Source: Sanguinoderma infundibulare
Taxonomy: Eukaryota; Basidiomycota; Agaricomycetes; Polyporales; Polyporaceae
DNA: 64,000 nt
Direction of reading: 5' to 3'
NCBI GenBank assembly: GCA_032821775.1
Contig: JAVLRN010000003.1
Coordinates: 806,001 to 870,000 of the forward strand
The translations under genes and the position numbers were made by a program. Below, piece by piece: positions 22,260 to 32,281 of the stretch (positions within the stretch are counted from its first letter, which is position 1; the number at the start of each line of letters is the position of its first letter). The notes under the pieces were generated by a model. It saw only the letters and a program-made list of their open reading frames with translations. It was not told where the DNA came from and searched no databases.

Positions 22260-24406
22260 AGTTGTTATAGATTGATGTTTAAATTGGTGGCAGGTATACA
22301 CTCTATCATCAGTGTCTGTAGAACTGTGAACAGACTATTTATTAAACATTGGTGTGGCAATCTGTATTTATACATAAATCTCATAGCTCATATGTGGATG
22401 TCTTTGTGCCTAACCTGAACATTCTTTTGACATGCATAGAGAGCAATTGACATACATGGGAAGCAACTTGTCAATCATGACCATGTTTGATACCTTAATG
22501 ACCTCACTCCATGCTGCCAGCCTGCTCACATACCTCCTTTCACTCTACCTATCTGTCAATCCTGCCCTTGCACCTGACCTCACATTAGAAAAGGTCTACT
22601 TCTCACTGCTGTCACTTTTGAATACTTATCTGTTTGTATACTCAGTGATGCCCTCATGGGTTGCCAACTCTTTTTGACCTTTTACCACCATCATCTCACA
22701 CAAGCACCCTCATGTTTTGTTCTTTCTGCCACTCCCCTGTCTGTCTAGGTTCTGTCTGTTATATCTTTCAAGCTATATTTTCATTCCTCTGTCTCCTTCC
22801 ATGCTGCCTCATCTGGTGCTGAGGCTCACTGGGCTCCTCCCTCCCCTCCTACCCTATCCCCTCCTCTTGTACACTACAATCCCCCTCACTTCAATTCTTT
22901 GGAGGCTCTACCTCCTGCCGCTTCCCCCCAGATGTTCACATATCTGACCATTTTCACTGCTCCTCTGCATCCAGCTCCACTGTGTCTTTGAAGGTATCTG
23001 TTGCTGACCCCACCTGGCCAGCTACCCCTCCACCCCTGCTTACCTTCTCGGACCTTGATCCCAAGGGCTCTGCTGGTCCCTTTGACAACTTAAGGTTATA
23101 CTCTGGGCTCTTGAATAACTTTGTGTCATTCAGCTATTTTCACTTTTCAAAACACTCCTGCCTCTGACCATGAAACCTACATGCCACCACCTGCCATTCC
23201 TCTATCAGCTCTCTCTACCCTGGGGCTGTTCCATTCTCATAGCTTCTGCCCCTCCAACTGTGCAGGCCACTTTCCAGTCTACATGCTATCTCCTTCACCC
23301 CTGGTATCTCCTGCTTTGCAGCTGTAGGATAATGATGGCATGGCAACCTTCCTGTCACTCATCTCTACCGATCACCTGCTCACCTATCTGAAAGCCCTTG
23401 TGCAGCACCACACCATCCCTGGCTGGTGTCCTCTTGCTAACTTCTTCTCCCTTCCCCTCTCTCTGGAGCCTGCCCCCTTCAACAACCTGGCATTTGACAT
23501 CTCTCACATTGCCTGTGCCCTTGACTCAGTCTTTCAAGCTTTCTCCAGCCCTGATGCTGTTCTGGCCATACCAGCTGAACCAGCATTTAGTGATATTCAC
23601 ATAACATTTCAATTGGATGCCTTTGTTTCTGCCGGACCACAGACTCACCTCAAGGCATTCTGGCACCTCTGCCTCCTGCTCTCTGACTCCCACTTCAACC
23701 CTGACATCATGAATGCTGATGTTGGTCTCCACATGAAGGTCCACCTTGACCACCTCTCTGCCCATCACTTGTGCCTTTTTCTCATTACCCTCTCTAAGTA
23801 TCTCTTTTTTCATCCTCATATCTGCAACATGCCCTTGCTCAATGTCTCTGAAATCACCTCCACCCTTTATATTGCCACCCCTCAGGCCCTCTATGTACTA
23901 AATCAGTTCTTTGAGCTTTTCACCCATACCCTTAGTTTGGCTGCTATGTTTTAAGCCTGCATCCTCCATTTTGTGAATTATAGTGATACCATCTGTCTAG
24001 ACTATATTTACACTGATAGTATGGGCACCTGGACCACCCACATCTCCTTCCCTGTGCCTCCCCTGCCCTACCTCATTTTCACCATGCCCCACTCCTCTCC
24101 ATCCCCTGCTGATCCTGTTCCCTCTTGCCCTGCATTCCTGATGCATGGCATGTCCTCTCTCAGGTTTGCTTGATCTATACACTCCCCTTACAACTGCCTG
24201 AATCCTGAGGTTATCAACCTCATATCCTCCACTGCAGCTACCATGATGCCTCATGCCCCCAGCACTGTCTCTGTCTGACAGCCAATGACTGGACCATTCT
24301 GGACCTCACACCAGCTACACATGCTGCAGATGCTAGTGCTGCAGCAGCCTCAGCTTCCTCCCCCCTTGCACCAGCTACACATGGTGCCTGCCATCTTCAC
24401 ATAGGT
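22260..24406. other. Pyrimidine-rich stretch without a supportable gene
   Basis: From about 22,680 to 24,300 the plus strand is strongly biased to C and T, which removes stop codons and leaves long frames (the longest 204 codons, 23,340-23,954). The predicted protein is Leu/Ser/Pro/His-rich, with no recognisable domain and no splice-site pattern. CCAGCTACACATG occurs twice just before the fold-back element (about 24,309 and 24,371). Confidence 0.5.
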
Positions 24407-24408
24407 TA

Positions 24409-25115
24409 TACAGTGACTTACAAAACTGTTTCCAGAAAAGTTACTCCTACGCTGTTTTCGGCATATCTCTGCAAGTACTTAACATATGGACATGATGTAC
24501 AGTGCGTTTGGTAGATATACTTCTTGGCTTTCGATAAAGCTATATATTATGCGAAACAGATGAAAACTCCGGGAGATATCGAGCGCTCTTTGCACTCACT
24601 GCCTGGAAACAGTTTTGTAACTCTTCCCGGTGCCACACATAATTTACTCATGAAAGGGTATGCACAGACAATTGTCAAATCTCTTGGTGGCAATGTTGTG
24701 TGTACTGTTTATATACATCAGTCCAGGCTATAATCTCACACAATACATCTCACTTTCCTGCTATAATCATGCCTAAAGGTTTCCTCAGCAACCATTAACC
24801 AGGTCACCTCTCCTCACTAACTAACACCATTCTATCACCTATATCCAGGTTAAAACTGGCATTGGTGGGAGTGACATCAGTAAATAATACTCCACACACT
24901 TTCCTGAGGTCTCTGAGGCCAAGGGTGGTCACCTATCCCTTTTTTTTCCAACTACCATATGTTATGTGACTCACCTTATTGAGACCGGGATGGCCAATAC
25001 CACTGTTCAGGTCCACAATTCTTATAAGGATGCATTCCTCAGGACTGTATGTGTCTATGTTATTCATTGTAGGCTGAAGGGATAAAGCACAATTGCAGTA
25101 ACAATGAGGAAACAC
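24409..25115 (+). repeat. Left arm of the fold-back element
   Basis: This arm of 707 bp matches 25,321-26,027 in inverse orientation. The 16-mer TTACAAAACTGTTTCC sits near its outer end (24,418) and in inverse form at 24,605-24,620, so the outer 212 bp looks like a miniature element of its own. Confidence 0.85.
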
Positions 25116-25320
25116 ATTCAACTCAACACTGTATACAAGGCCCAGCAGTACAATGTCACTTTGTCAAAGAAATGCTAGACTATGAAGGAATGAATAAGGC
25201 TGATATCATCAGAGAAGACTAATATGAACAAAATTAGGTCATATGAGAGGAAGTATATGTGGAAAAAGAGGGCAGAGAGGCTGAGTAACTAGATGGTTAA
25301 CTGCATAATGAAGGTTAGAG

Positions 25321-26027
25321 GTGTTTCTTCATTGTTACTGTAATTGTGCTTTATCCCTTCAGCCTACAATGAATAACATAGACACATACAGTCCTGAGGA
25401 ATGCATCCTTATAAGAATTGTGGACCTGAACAGTGGTATTGGCCATCCCGGTCTCAATAAGGTGAGTCACATAACATATGGTAGTTGGAAAAAAAAGGGA
25501 TAGGTGACCACCCTTGGCCTCAGAGACCTCAGGAAAGTGTGTGGAGTATTATTTACTGATGTCACTCCCACCAATGCCAGTTTTAACCTGGATATAGGTG
25601 ATAGAATGGTGTTAGTTAGTGAGGAGAGGTGACCTGGTTAATGGTTGCTGAGGAAACCTTTAGGCATGATTATAGCAGGAAAGTGAGATGTATTGTGTGA
25701 GATTATAGCCTGGACTGATGTATATAAACAGTACACACAACATTGCCACCAAGAGATTTGACAATTGTCTGTACATGCCCTTTCATGAGTAAATTATGTG
25801 TGGCACCGGGAAGAGTTACAAAACTGTTTCCAGGCAGTGAGTGCAAAGAGCGCTCGATATCTCCCGGAGTTTTCATCTGTTTCGCATAATATATAGCTCT
25901 ATCGAAAGCCAAGAAGTATATCTACCAAACGCACTTTACATCATGTCCATACGTTAAGTACTTGCGGAGATATGCTGAAAACTGCGTGGGAGTAACTTTT
26001 CTGGAAACAGTTTTGTAAGTCACTGTA
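25321..26027 (-). repeat. Right arm of the fold-back element
   Basis: This arm of 707 bp is the inverse of 24,409-25,115. The 16-mer TTACAAAACTGTTTCC occurs at 25,816-25,831 and in inverse form at 26,003-26,018. Confidence 0.85.
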
Positions 26028-26029
26028 TA

Positions 26030-28611
26030 ATCTGCCCAGTGATAACTCTGCTGCCATGCTCAGCGGAGACGGCGAATGTCTGCATGGTGAGCGACCATCA
26101 GTGTACGTACATTTTACTGCAACCACTGTAGGTGTGTGAACACCGACGAACGTGCGTTCATTTACCGGCACTCTAGAGCGCCAGGCCACTGGCATAAATC
26201 TGAGCAGCCATCGTGCGTACATTCCACCAGAGGCGAAGCTCCACGTCAGGGTTCGCAATTCCGACCCTGGACTTCTCGAACCTCATCCCGCGACGTTGGG
26301 CACATCGGATGCAGCCTTCAGGACAGAAGAAGTGCACAGTCCTGGCAGGGAATGATTGACAGCTGGCCACGGCGTGGGTGACAAGCTGTGCGCTCGTCCA
26401 TGCGAAGCCGCTCTCTCGTTCGAGAGCGCGCATACGGTTCATGAATAGCTTGAGTAGGCTTTGATCACGGAGTTGGGAGACTGGGGGTTCGGAGCGGTGC
26501 ATATCAAGCAGAATGCTGTCCAAGACGATGTTTGAGGGGACGTCCCTTGTACTCGCATCCGGTGTTGTGTACCGTGATAATAGCGTCTGTACCACCCACT
26601 GCTCGGGCGTCACTCCTTATGCAGACAGTGACGATCTGCCATACTACGTGACTGGAGAGAGCCGTCCTGAGGAATAAGGGTTGCATCGCCATGTGTGTGC
26701 CTGCCCACCATCCCTGTCCGGAGAGTAGGTCCTTCTGATGTACCCTCTATGTGAGCATGGAAAGTTCGCAGATTGGAGAACTAGGACAGTAAGTAGGGGC
26801 GTGTTCGGCGATCTCGATATCTGTGTGGCGCGACAGAGCGCTGTTAACTTCATGTTGGTGCGTGATAGTCCGCGACGGTGGTGGCAGCTTGCAGGTCAGT
26901 ACATAGCCTGGAAGGACATCGCCGGGAGCTGGAGCTTGGGGGACCCTGAAACGAGGCACGGGACGTGATAGATGATGATATACAAACGGTCTGAAGGCGC
27001 GTGCCGTAAGGAAATATGCGCATCACGTTGGCGATCGGGGTTGGGTTGATACGAACTTGAAGCTCGGAAGAGCGGCGCTGAATTGAAGCTGGCCCGTGAG
27101 GGGTGAGGCTGAATAAAAACGCAGGGGAAATAGCGTGAATGCAGAGGAGAAGCTCGAAACACGTCGGATGAGCTGACCACATGCTCGGCATGGGATGCGA
27201 GTCGTGCGTTTGATATGACGGAGCGCCGAAAGGAGGAATGGTCGAAGATGAGCTGCCTTTGGAGACCTTCAGCTGACAAGGAAGAGAGGGTCAGGTTACT
27301 GATATGGGTGCTGGACTGGAACTTTCCTTGGAGATGTTGCAACGACCCGAAGTCGGAGTCGGAGGCAGAAACGGAGACGGAGAAAGACAGTAAAGAGCCA
27401 AAAGAAGGAAAACGAACTCGAACGGTTGTACAATCATGATCGTAACAGAAAGGTACTGAGCGTTGTCGTCGTTTACATTTTGCCGAGGGAGGCAGAGGAG
27501 ATGGACGTATGTGGACGGCGTGGTCGTCGGTCGTGGAAGAGTCGTTATCACAAAGCGAAGGACTCTGATGGGCGAATGAAATTGCGGAGGGGGATGGAGA
27601 GCGAGGGCCGGGGGTGAGGCAAAAGCAAGAGGGGTTGTCAAGCAAGATACGGGGGAGTGACTGGTAGGATACTGAACGAGTAGATTTTGGCAACCAGATA
27701 AGGCGAAAAATGGCGTGGAGGGCGGACGTGTGTGGTACCGGTCAAAGTGGAATACGGCGAAGGCAGAGTAGGGTCTAAGGCGAGGGTACATGTCCTAGGC
27801 CAAAACTTTGAAAGCGCGAGTGTTGAACCGATGGTAAGAGGACGAAAGCGAGAGAATATTAGGCAAAGAAGGTCAAAATAAGAGAAAAGTTTTCGATGTG
27901 GACACCGGTGCACGTGGACTTGAAGCTACGAATACGACAGGTGAAGAGAGATCTGGAGAAGTGACGGGCAGTTGGGACGAGAGTGGAGGAGCAAGCGCAT
28001 GGACGGAACATGCAAGAAGAATGGTGATACGTAAGATAGGAAGAGCGTTCGTCGGAAGACTCTGAGCATGGTGGAGGGAAGAGTTCGGTCTAGTTCGGTA
28101 GGTCGAGGTGGGCGCCGTTGGGATGGGCTGGATAGTCAGATAAGATTGGAGAACGGTAGGCGAGATGATCGGCAGAGGGTTAGATCTGTGTATGAGGCCC
28201 ATTGCGAGGAGGGCGGATGGGCTGGACGGAGCTAGATGCGCCCGCGAAGGTGTTCGAGGAGGACGAGTTGCCGGGCGGAGGATAATGGCCAATGGCGGGG
28301 GATGGCCAAAGGAGAGGCAGGGTGAGCCAGGGGAGTGGAAGGAGGCCAAGTCGCCGATCAGAAATGCCGTAAGGACGGCCAGTGGACGGCCCTGACTGGG
28401 AGCCGGCAGCGGCTGGGGACGGTGAGCCTTAGGGCCGAGGGACGGTCGCTTGCGTCGTTCTCGCTTTCGGTAATGGTCACACAGTGCTCATACTCACGGT
28501 CACTCTCCCAGGCTCCGTACAACCGTCGCTCCGCCCTCCGACCTCTCCTCTTAAACCGCACCCGAATGCTCTCCTCTCCCGCCTCCGCCCTCCTCCCTGC
28601 CGGCCCCGGCC
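26030..28611. other. Intergenic stretch with no confident gene, first part of the CpG-normal half
   Basis: Base composition changes here: CpG becomes frequent and stays so to the end of the window. A 146-codon minus-strand frame (26,173-26,613) starts with an ordinary-looking protein but is not recognised. A 265-codon minus frame (26,896-27,693) is Ser/Pro-rich and is overlapped by equally long frames in other phases, so it is probably non-coding. The last few hundred bases should hold the promoter of the F-box-like gene. Confidence 0.5.
26173..26613 (-). CDS. Hypothetical frame beside the transposon border, possibly a gene remnant
   Basis: The 146-residue frame has a balanced composition with a helix-forming middle (LLKLFMNRMRALERESGF) and a cysteine cluster (CPEGCIRCAQRR). 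I do not recognise it. It ends about 150 bp from the fold-back element. It could be the 3' part of a host gene cut by transposon insertion, a small unknown gene, or chance. Confidence 0.2.
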   Translation of the reverse strand: MTPEQWVVQTLLSRYTTPDASTRDVPSNIVLDSILLDMHRSEPPVSQLRDQSLLKLFMNRMRALERESGFAWTSAQLVTHAVASCQSFPARTVHFFCPEGCIRCAQRRGMRFEKSRVGIANPDVELRLWWNVRTMAAQIYASGLAL

Positions 28612-31087
28612 ATGGCTCTCCACTCGTACTCTCTTCTCTGCACGCTCCCACCAGACGTTCTCGAGCACATCGCCTTTTCCCTCGCCCTCACAGATCCCAC
28701 CGGCCCTCCTTGTCCTCTCGCGTCCCTACTCTGTACATGCTCGCACATCAATTACCACCTGTCCATCTCAAACAATGTACATCTATACGCTCGCATCTTT
28801 CGTGCAAAGTTCGACTATCGCGCCCCTGCCCGCCGTATGTGCAAAGAGGCCAGCTATGCCTCCGCTCTCGCCTCCCAACTCGTCCACTACTCGACTGCCT
28901 TGATAAACATCAGGCGCGGCGACATCTATTCTCCTACCCTCCTCCATGACTTCTACCGTCTCTTCACCCTCTGCCTCGAGAACGACGGCAGGAACGCCCA
29001 TCACCTGCGCTGGGCCGCCTGCCCTCACTTTATTCACCGCTACATCTTTCACAGGCTTTGGGCAGACCGTCAAGACAGCCACGGCTGGCCACTCGAGTCC
29101 CCCGAGAACGCCTTCGCCCTCTGGCTCTACTACTTTTCTCTCGACCACGGTACCCTCCTCTTCTTATCTTTCATCCTTCTCCCTCACCCGTCCCTCTCTT
29201 TGCCCTTCAGACAAGCTCGCGTCCCAGTCAGAGCACGAGCGCGAGCACCTCTTGTTCCTCATCCGTCCATTCGCTATCTACAACTTCCGCTACCCCCCCT
29301 TCCTCGTCCCCGACAACCATGTCCACCTCCCTCTCGCCGCTCACCCCTCCCTCTACCACGATCATTCGGCCGTCACCCCTCACGGCTTCTACCCTCTCTA
29401 TCGCGACCCCTCCAGCGTAAAGCGCTCCTTCGACCACTTCGGAAAGCACATAGCCATCGCAGAGCCTCCCATTGGCCTCGTCGCAAAGCTCCTCTACATC
29501 GCATCCTTTGAGCGTTACCCAGTCGTCATCCCCGACCTTGTTCCACGCGACCGTCACGAAGCAGACATTCTCAACGTCACAGGCCCCACCATTGCCGACT
29601 ACAACGACTTCACCAGCCGATGGTCCGTCCAGTTCCCTGCCCCTGGCAACTGGGACTGGTACGACGCCCTCTCCGACAACGACCACCGCATCGCCGACAG
29701 TAGATCATCCTCCATCAACTCCAAGAGTGAGAGCGCGCGCCATGATAACGACTGGGAGCGATGGCGCGCCTGCTATGACCCTTGGCACGCAACTCGTGCC
29801 AAGAGCACCGTTTACACCCTCGGCAGTCTCTCAGGCACCTGGGGTGGACAGTATCTGGTCAGTCCGCTCACCTGTTCATTGCCGTCTGTGCGCGATGCTG
29901 ACCTTCTTTCTACCTTGTCCCCCATCGTCGTAGGTGCCCGACATTGAAAACTACCACGTCGCCATGAATTCCGCCGCGTTCCTTCCCAGGCTGGAGCACC
30001 CCGAGATGAAAGCTAGCGTCACTCCCCTCTTTTTCAAGTTGCGCGAGCACCACTGCATCAGCCCCTCCCGCCCCTTGCCGCACTGGGAGGTTCACGACAG
30101 CGAGCCGTTCGACGAGGGCGTCGTGAACGCCTACTTTCCGCGCGGTTTCCCGGACGCCTATATCGGCCTTCCGGCCTCGTTCGCCAACATCCCTCGCGAC
30201 CGCGTTTTGCGGCTGAGGAGGAGGGGCGCGACGCAGGAGCATGTCTACGAGCCATATGTGTCAGGGAAGGAGAACAGCCACGACGAGGCGACGTGCGAGA
30301 TATGTAGAGACGAGGCCGAGCGAGAGCCTGAGGCGAGGATGGTCGACGTCGAGCCCGCTGCCACGCAGTGGGAGGATGAAGATGATGTGTCTATGGACGT
30401 CTCTGCCGTTGCCGACTCTGACTCCGATTACGACGAGTTCAGGCCCGAGTCCGAGTCGGAGGACGACGGTCCCTGCGTGCACCGCATCAGACGTGAAGTC
30501 CAGGACGCTCTCGGCACTCACGTGGACATCGAGCAGCTTATCGAGCACGTCGCGCTGCACGACTCCTCCTCGGACGACGACTCCAGCATTTGCGACACCG
30601 CGAGTGATGGCGGCACGGAAATCACGCACAGCTGCACCGGTATCTTGGACATCATCGTCACCGGCGAGGTGAGCGTCCACGGTATTTGCTTTGCCTTGTG
30701 CTGACTGTCGTTTGCGCGCGCCCTCCTTGCGTGCGGTCTTTGTGACAGACCCTCCGGCGGCACGCGCTCGCGTGGGGCGACTTTAGGATATACGGTCGCG
30801 TGCGCTCGTGGGACGGGCTCGTCGTCCTCGTCCGGTCTCCGATCTGGCACGGGCCCGGCCTACCCCCGCACGATACGTTCATCTTCAGAGGCTACCTCGT
30901 TGGCGGCAGGAACCTTGTCGGCTCGTGGCGGCATGTGACGAGGAACATCCATTCGATTCCGATGGAGGGCCCGTTTGTTGTCAGCAAGCTCGACGAGCGC
31001 GAACGGGACGAGGGTGCGCGCGAAGGTGACGCAAGAGAGGAAGCCGAGGAGCAACCGGAGCATGCGCATGCCCAGGTGCAGACCTAG
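28612..31087 (+). CDS. F-box-like protein of unknown target, large acidic C-terminal region
   Basis: Exons 28612-29149, 29211-29857, 29934-30668 and 30749-31087 give 752 residues. The N-terminus (LCTLPPDVLEHIAFSLAL, then SLLCTCSHINYHLS) fits an F-box, which would bind Skp1 in an SCF ubiquitin ligase. The middle has the histidine- and tryptophan-rich globular character of large basidiomycete F-box proteins but no leucine-rich or WD repeats. A cysteine pair, CEIC, lies around residue 510. Residues about 530-640 are strongly acidic, with Asp/Ser and Glu/Ser runs. The C-terminal exon returns to a folded pattern (HALAWGDFRIYGRVRSWDG). Introns are 61, 76 and 80 bp with GT/AG ends. It is the first intact gene after the transposon half. 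The target is unknown. Confidence 0.8.
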
Positions 31088-32281
31088 GTGCAATTCCACG
31101 GCTCTGAGGTGCATGCGTGCGCTCGTTGTTGGGGTTGGGGGGCTCTTTGGATGTGGGCGCGGGTACACACGCAGTCGTGGCGGACACGAGGATAGAAGAT
31201 GGCGAAGGTCATGACGGTAGGAGGTGAGCGCGGGGCTACACAGCGTCGCGAAGGCGAAGTTGCGATCGAGTTTTTGGGTGATACTCTCTTGGAAGGATTG
31301 CTTCTGCTTCACGCGCTCGTCTCGGACTGTGCGGTCTCACGAGGAGCGGGTGCGCGCATGTGGATGTGTTGTCAGTTTATGTTTTCGTGCACAGTTTATG
31401 TTTTCGTGCACGGGGAGAAGGCCGGTGGCTCGATGGACATAGAGAGCACCTAGACGAGACGAGGGTGATATGACGGAGCGCCCTCGTCTTCGATACCTTC
31501 TACTGTATTATTAGCCACAGTTTAGTTCGGAATCAGACTGCTCTCATGAGGTGCACGCTCAACCTTTGGAAAAATTGCTCCAGCGCGAGCATCGATTGGT
31601 CTGTTGAATAGAACTCGAACGCACATGGTTGTCTGGCAAATATATAAGTACGATGTCCTCTGGGCTGCCACATATGAAATATGTAAGAGGAAGCTCGTTG
31701 CTTCCCCAAGATTCTATGAAGCGACAGTGACAGAACTCTTCGAATCGGAATTTGAGCTTGCGTGTCGTGGGCGCAGGCACGAAGAAGACTCGCGAAATCG
31801 ACATGCAGAGGAACCCCGCCATGATGCACACCTATGCGACAGGACGTAATGGTGCCGCAAGGAAAGGGGTAAGGGTTCCCAGACGTAGTTGCATAATCAC
31901 ATTAGGAAGGTAGGTTGCTCCAGACGTATGTGGGCGCGGTACAGAGGTTGTGAGATGGATGACGCACGAGCGTGAATGCCCGGGCGAGGTGACGTACCCC
32001 GGCGAACACCAGTGCCTTCCACCACGCCCTCACCAACGGTCGCGTTCGACGATAGGGACCAGTTAAAGTGGTAAACCGAGCGACAGTAGAGTAAAGTAGC
32101 ATGATGTAGTCACTTGGCCGCGGGCCTACTGAGAGCACTGATCCGGACTCAAGCGCGCGAAGACATGCGGAAGTCGTTCCGTACGCCTCCTGTCTCGCGC
32201 GGTCAGCGGCATTTCATCATTAATGAACGCTCTAAGAAATACAGTCGCCTCAGCTAGAACCATACCGCAAACTACAACAGA
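31088..32281. other. Intergenic between convergent genes
   Basis: This is 1.2 kb between the stop codons of the F-box-like gene and CFT1. It contains a perfect tandem duplication, TTTATGTTTTCGTGCAC twice (about 31,376-31,411). No protein or RNA gene was recognised; the overlapping frames at 31,533-31,849 show no domain. Confidence 0.6.

Larger units (their letters stand above)
24409..26027. mobile_element. Tc1/mariner-type fold-back element (1.6-kb palindrome)
   Basis: The element begins TACAGTGACTTACAAAAC and ends with the exact inverse, flanked by TA on both sides (24,407-24,408 and 26,028-26,029), as for Tc1/mariner insertions. Two arms of 707 bp each face each other across a 205-bp spacer (25,116-25,320). 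I counted only a small number of differences between the arms, so identity is in the high nineties. No transposase with DDE motifs was found, so it would depend on one elsewhere. Each arm has a short open frame (69 codons, 24,524-24,733 plus and 25,703-25,912 minus), mirrored because the DNA is mirrored; neither is recognisable. CpG is more frequent inside than in the sequence to its left. Confidence 0.85.

Noticed and set aside
23340..23954. 204-codon open frame in the transposon half
   Set aside because: The plus strand is strongly pyrimidine-rich here, which depletes stop codons. The protein is Leu/Ser/Pro/His-rich with no domain and no splice pattern.
26896..27693. 265-codon minus-strand frame upstream of the F-box-like gene
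   Set aside because: Ser/Pro-rich, overlapped by long frames in the other phases, and no recognisable domain or exon structure.
28783..29686. Long minus-strand frames inside the F-box-like gene
   Set aside because: They are antisense shadows: GC-rich codon bias of the real gene leaves Val/Glu/Gly-rich antisense frames open.
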